Assembly: GCA_041736465.1 (NCBI GenBank)
Contig: JBGSTO010000462.1
Span: forward strand, 248,001 to 312,000
Reading direction: 5' to 3'
DNA length: 64,000 bases
From: JAJUJL01 sp041736465
GTDB taxonomy: Bacteria > Chloroflexota > Anaerolineae > Anaerolineales > UBA4823
Positions 61,600-64,000 of this stretch are shown here, one piece after another. A program made the position numbers and the translations under genes. Under the pieces are notes generated by a model. The model was not told the origin of the DNA and searched no databases. It worked only from the letters and a program-made list of their open reading frames with translations. Within the stretch, counting starts at the first letter, position 1. Each line of letters starts with the position of its first letter.

Positions 61600-64000
61600 A
61601 TGCAAACCAAAATCAGCCAATATACCAACGGCATCATGGAAGCTTCATGGATTGCTGCGTTGATCCTCGTTCCATTGTATTTTAACGTTTATTCCAGCCG
61701 CATCTTCGAACCCGACAAGATTGCGATATTGCGTTCTCTATCGCTTCTGATCCTGGGTGTCTGGATAGTGAAGATTGTCGATCAAGGGGGATTCCGCTTA
61801 AATGGCGAAGATGGTCTCCGAGGCGTGGTTAAGTTTATCACATCTACCCCGCTGCTTCTTCCGGTGCTATCCCTGGCTGTGGTCTACATCATTTCTACGA
61901 TATTCTCAATTGTTCCCTCCACCAGCTTTCTGGGATCCTACCAGCGGCTACAAGGAACCTATACAACCCTATCCTATCTGGTGATTTTTGCTGCCATTGC
62001 CGTAAACCTGCGCGAACGAGACCAGATCGAGCGTATCATTACGACTGCCATCCTGGTTAGTCTGCCGGTTTCATTATACGGCGTGCTGCAAAAGCTCAGC
62101 CTGGATCCGATCCCGTGGGGAGGCGACACCAGCACCCGCATCGCCTCCAATATGGGAAATTCGATCTTCGTGGCGGCCTACCTGATCATGATCATCCCTT
62201 TGACCATAAGCAGGATGATCAGTTCTTTCGCTATCATCGTCAAAACAGATGACAAGAGCCGGCTGGTCAATCATTTCATCCAGGGCACCATCTATGTTAC
62301 CGTGCTGGCACTGCAGATCATCGCTGTATTGCTGACCCAAAGCCGCGGACCTTTTATGGGGATGTTGATCAGCATATTTGGAGTATTTATCCTGCTTTAC
62401 CTGTTCATTGTCGGGAAACGCAAGATCGCGCTGGCATGGAGCGGATTACTTGCGCTCGGTGTCATCGGTCTGATCCTTTTTAACATCGACGGAGGTCCGC
62501 TCGAGTCACTGCGCTCTCTGCCGCAAATTGGGCGCTATGGACAGTTGTTGGACCCCGATAGCAACAGTGCTAAGGTTCGCCGCTATATCTGGCAGGGAAC
62601 GGTGGATTTAGTCCTGCCCCACGAGCCTCTGGAGTTCCCCGATGGGCGTGCGGATGTGTTCAATCCCATTCGTCCCCTGGTGGGGTATGGACCAGAGAGC
62701 ATGTACGTGGCATACAACCCATTTTATATTCCCGAGCTGGCTTATGTAGAGCGGCGCAATGCATCACCAGACCGCTCGCATAACGAAACCTGGGACTCGG
62801 TAGTTATCACCGGTTTCCTGGGAATGGTGGTCTACATCGCGCTGTTCGAGCTGGTCTTTTATTACGGTCTTAAATGGCTCGGTGTAATCGCCGGCAAGCG
62901 GCAGCAAGTGTGGTTCTTCGTTCTGAGTCTTGGAGGGGGATTACTGGGGGCGATTGCTCTGAGCCTGTGGCGCGGTCCAGCGTATCTCGGCGTAGGAATT
63001 CCGTTTGGAATTCTGGCAGGTCTGATTGTGTATTTGATGGCGATTATTATCTTTGCACCGCAGAATGTGCAGTCAGGCGAGAGTGACCTTCAGCGGCGCC
63101 TGCTGCTGGCAGCGCTGCTGTCAGCTATCGTCGCTCATTTTGCCGAGATCAACTTTGGTATCGCCATCGTTTCCACACGGACGCACTTCTGGACCTATGC
63201 AGCGTTGATGTTGGTGATTGGCTACTGGATGCCAATCGCTGGGAAGTTATCAAGCCAGGCGCATTCTCTAGAAATGAGTGGCTCTGCGCTAGATCGCGAA
63301 GGGAATAAAGATCGAGCACAGGCTGCTCGCAAAAAGCGGCGCTCGACCCGACAAAATGAGCGCATGCTGCCTGATGAGATCGGATTCTCGATGCAGCCAA
63401 TGATGCTGGCGGGTCTATTAGTTGGACTGGTGCTGGCGACACTGGGTTTTAACTACATCAACAACCCGCGTAATCTAACCGGTGTTGTTGACATCCTGGT
63501 TTCGGCTTTTACCCGGCTGCCCAACAAAAATAATATCTACTCACCGGGCATCCTGCTGCTTTTGGCGACAACCTGGGTTGCCTTTTCAGCGATGTTTACT
63601 GCTGAAATATCCGAACGCAGGTCGCAAGGCTTCAACCTGCGCCAATTTGCAGGTTTACTTGGCGTGAGCGGTGCTGTGGGGCTGGTTTATTGGCTCTGGC
63701 ATGCCGGCACCCTTTCCAGCATGGCTCGTTTCACTGCCACCAACATAGACGATGTCTTGAGGCAGGTCGGTAAGTTCGAGGGGATGATTGCGCAGTTTTA
63801 TGTGTATATCTTACTGGTCGTTCTCAGCCTGGCGATGTTCTTGATGATTGGAAAGGCGATTCGTCCAGGCTCCGGCACATCACTGCGTGCGGTCGTGGCC
63901 TCGATCATCGTAACCGTTGGCCTGATCAGCCTGGTGTCTGCCAGCAATCTTCGAGTAATCCAGGCAGATGTCGTTTTCAAATTGACCGAGCCATTTTCCC
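61600..64000 (+). CDS. O-antigen ligase/Wzy_C-like membrane protein, 3' end outside the window
   Basis: At least 800 residues with no stop to the window edge. Starts MQTKISQYTNGIMEASW; eight or more helices. Family cues are VLLTQSRGPFMGM, GYGPESMYVAYNPFY and RNASPDRSHNETWD, which carry the conserved periplasmic-loop His/Arg of Wzy_C (PF04932) ligases. It would transfer or polymerise glycan chains outside the membrane. The large size suggests an extra C-terminal (TPR-like) domain beyond the window. Divergent from the flippase. Confidence 0.85.
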   Translation, partial: MQTKISQYTNGIMEASWIAALILVPLYFNVYSSRIFEPDKIAILRSLSLLILGVWIVKIVDQGGFRLNGEDGLRGVVKFITSTPLLLPVLSLAVVYIISTIFSIVPSTSFLGSYQRLQGTYTTLSYLVIFAAIAVNLRERDQIERIITTAILVSLPVSLYGVLQKLSLDPIPWGGDTSTRIASNMGNSIFVAAYLIMIIPLTISRMISSFAIIVKTDDKSRLVNHFIQGTIYVTVLALQIIAVLLTQSRGPFMGMLISIFGVFILLYLFIVGKRKIALAWSGLLALGVIGLILFNIDGGPLESLRSLPQIGRYGQLLDPDSNSAKVRRYIWQGTVDLVLPHEPLEFPDGRADVFNPIRPLVGYGPESMYVAYNPFYIPELAYVERRNASPDRSHNETWDSVVITGFLGMVVYIALFELVFYYGLKWLGVIAGKRQQVWFFVLSLGGGLLGAIALSLWRGPAYLGVGIPFGILAGLIVYLMAIIIFAPQNVQSGESDLQRRLLLAALLSAIVAHFAEINFGIAIVSTRTHFWTYAALMLVIGYWMPIAGKLSSQAHSLEMSGSALDREGNKDRAQAARKKRRSTRQNERMLPDEIGFSMQPMMLAGLLVGLVLATLGFNYINNPRNLTGVVDILVSAFTRLPNKNNIYSPGILLLLATTWVAFSAMFTAEISERRSQGFNLRQFAGLLGVSGAVGLVYWLWHAGTLSSMARFTATNIDDVLRQVGKFEGMIAQFYVYILLVVLSLAMFLMIGKAIRPGSGTSLRAVVASIIVTVGLISLVSASNLRVIQADVVFKLTEPFS

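Overview
The window looks like a chromosome segment of an anaerobic member of the Chloroflexota, most likely class Anaerolineae. This is inferred, not tested. The support is the set of lipoproteins with Thr/Pro-rich stalks and a recurring YTQAAxT-type segment, an NBR1-like Ig-fold lipoprotein, a NAD-linked selenocysteine formate dehydrogenase with a NuoEF-type partner, and moderately high GC. Short or 4-nt-overlapping gene junctions are the rule, and recognisable promoters use TATACT or TATAAT -10 boxes.

Region by region. 1-0.9 kb: end of a beta-propeller gene and a terminator. 1-7.6 kb (minus): a formate dehydrogenase operon fdhD - nuoEF fusion - fdhA - lipoprotein. fdhA is split by an in-frame TGA that is almost certainly selenocysteine, with a bacterial SECIS hairpin right after it. 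7.7-9.5 kb: a PPK2 polyphosphate kinase convergent with a metallophosphoesterase. 9.5-13.2 kb: an asymmetric heterodimeric ABC exporter. 13.2-27.9 kb (minus): seventeen co-directional genes with gaps of at most about 43 nt: pentapeptide protein, unknown protein, histone-deacetylase-like amidohydrolase, pseudouridine synthase, RtcA, DinB, CPBP protease, secreted alpha/beta hydrolase, NatA/NatB-type ABC pair, cytochrome-b5-like protein, stand-alone GyrA C-terminal pinwheel, metallo-beta-lactamase-fold protein, iodotyrosine-deiodinase-like flavoprotein, acetyltransferase-like protein, methyltransferase and ferredoxin. 28-31 kb (minus): GPH sugar symporter and a sphingosine-phosphate-lyase-like PLP enzyme. 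31.3-33.6 kb (plus): malic enzyme behind a structured leader, then a thioredoxin-reductase-like flavoprotein with serines in place of the redox cysteines.

33.8-41.4 kb is the most accessory part: a Flp-type pilin fused to a Cys-rich domain, a protein of unknown function, and a signalling cassette (CPBP-like membrane protein, NarL-type kinase and regulator, and a second kinase with the same membrane sensor domain). The cassette is flanked by two direct copies of a 425-bp segment carrying the 3' half of a TetR gene. One copy is a frameshifted, truncated pseudogene; the other is the intact TetR-DUF4260 operon, which has a near-consensus promoter overlapped by paired palindromes.

41.5-52.6 kb (mostly plus): tRNA-Asp, a DUF309 protein, Tex, a membrane-bound class III nucleotide cyclase with a Thr/Pro-rich partner, FmdB zinc ribbon, a three-gene ABC-2 exporter and a lipoprotein. 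52.6-64 kb: a surface-polysaccharide locus with WecB epimerase, four GT4 glycosyltransferases, two methyltransferases and a flippase (minus), and divergently a large O-antigen-ligase-like protein that runs off the window end.

The most interesting leads are the Sec/SECIS fdhA, the duplicated-TetR-bounded two-kinase cassette with its 13-bp inverted repeat and near-leaderless promoters, the stand-alone GyrA pinwheel, the deiodinase homologue with its substrate-lid residues intact, and the pilin fusion. I found no CRISPR array, transposase or recognisable anti-phage operon.
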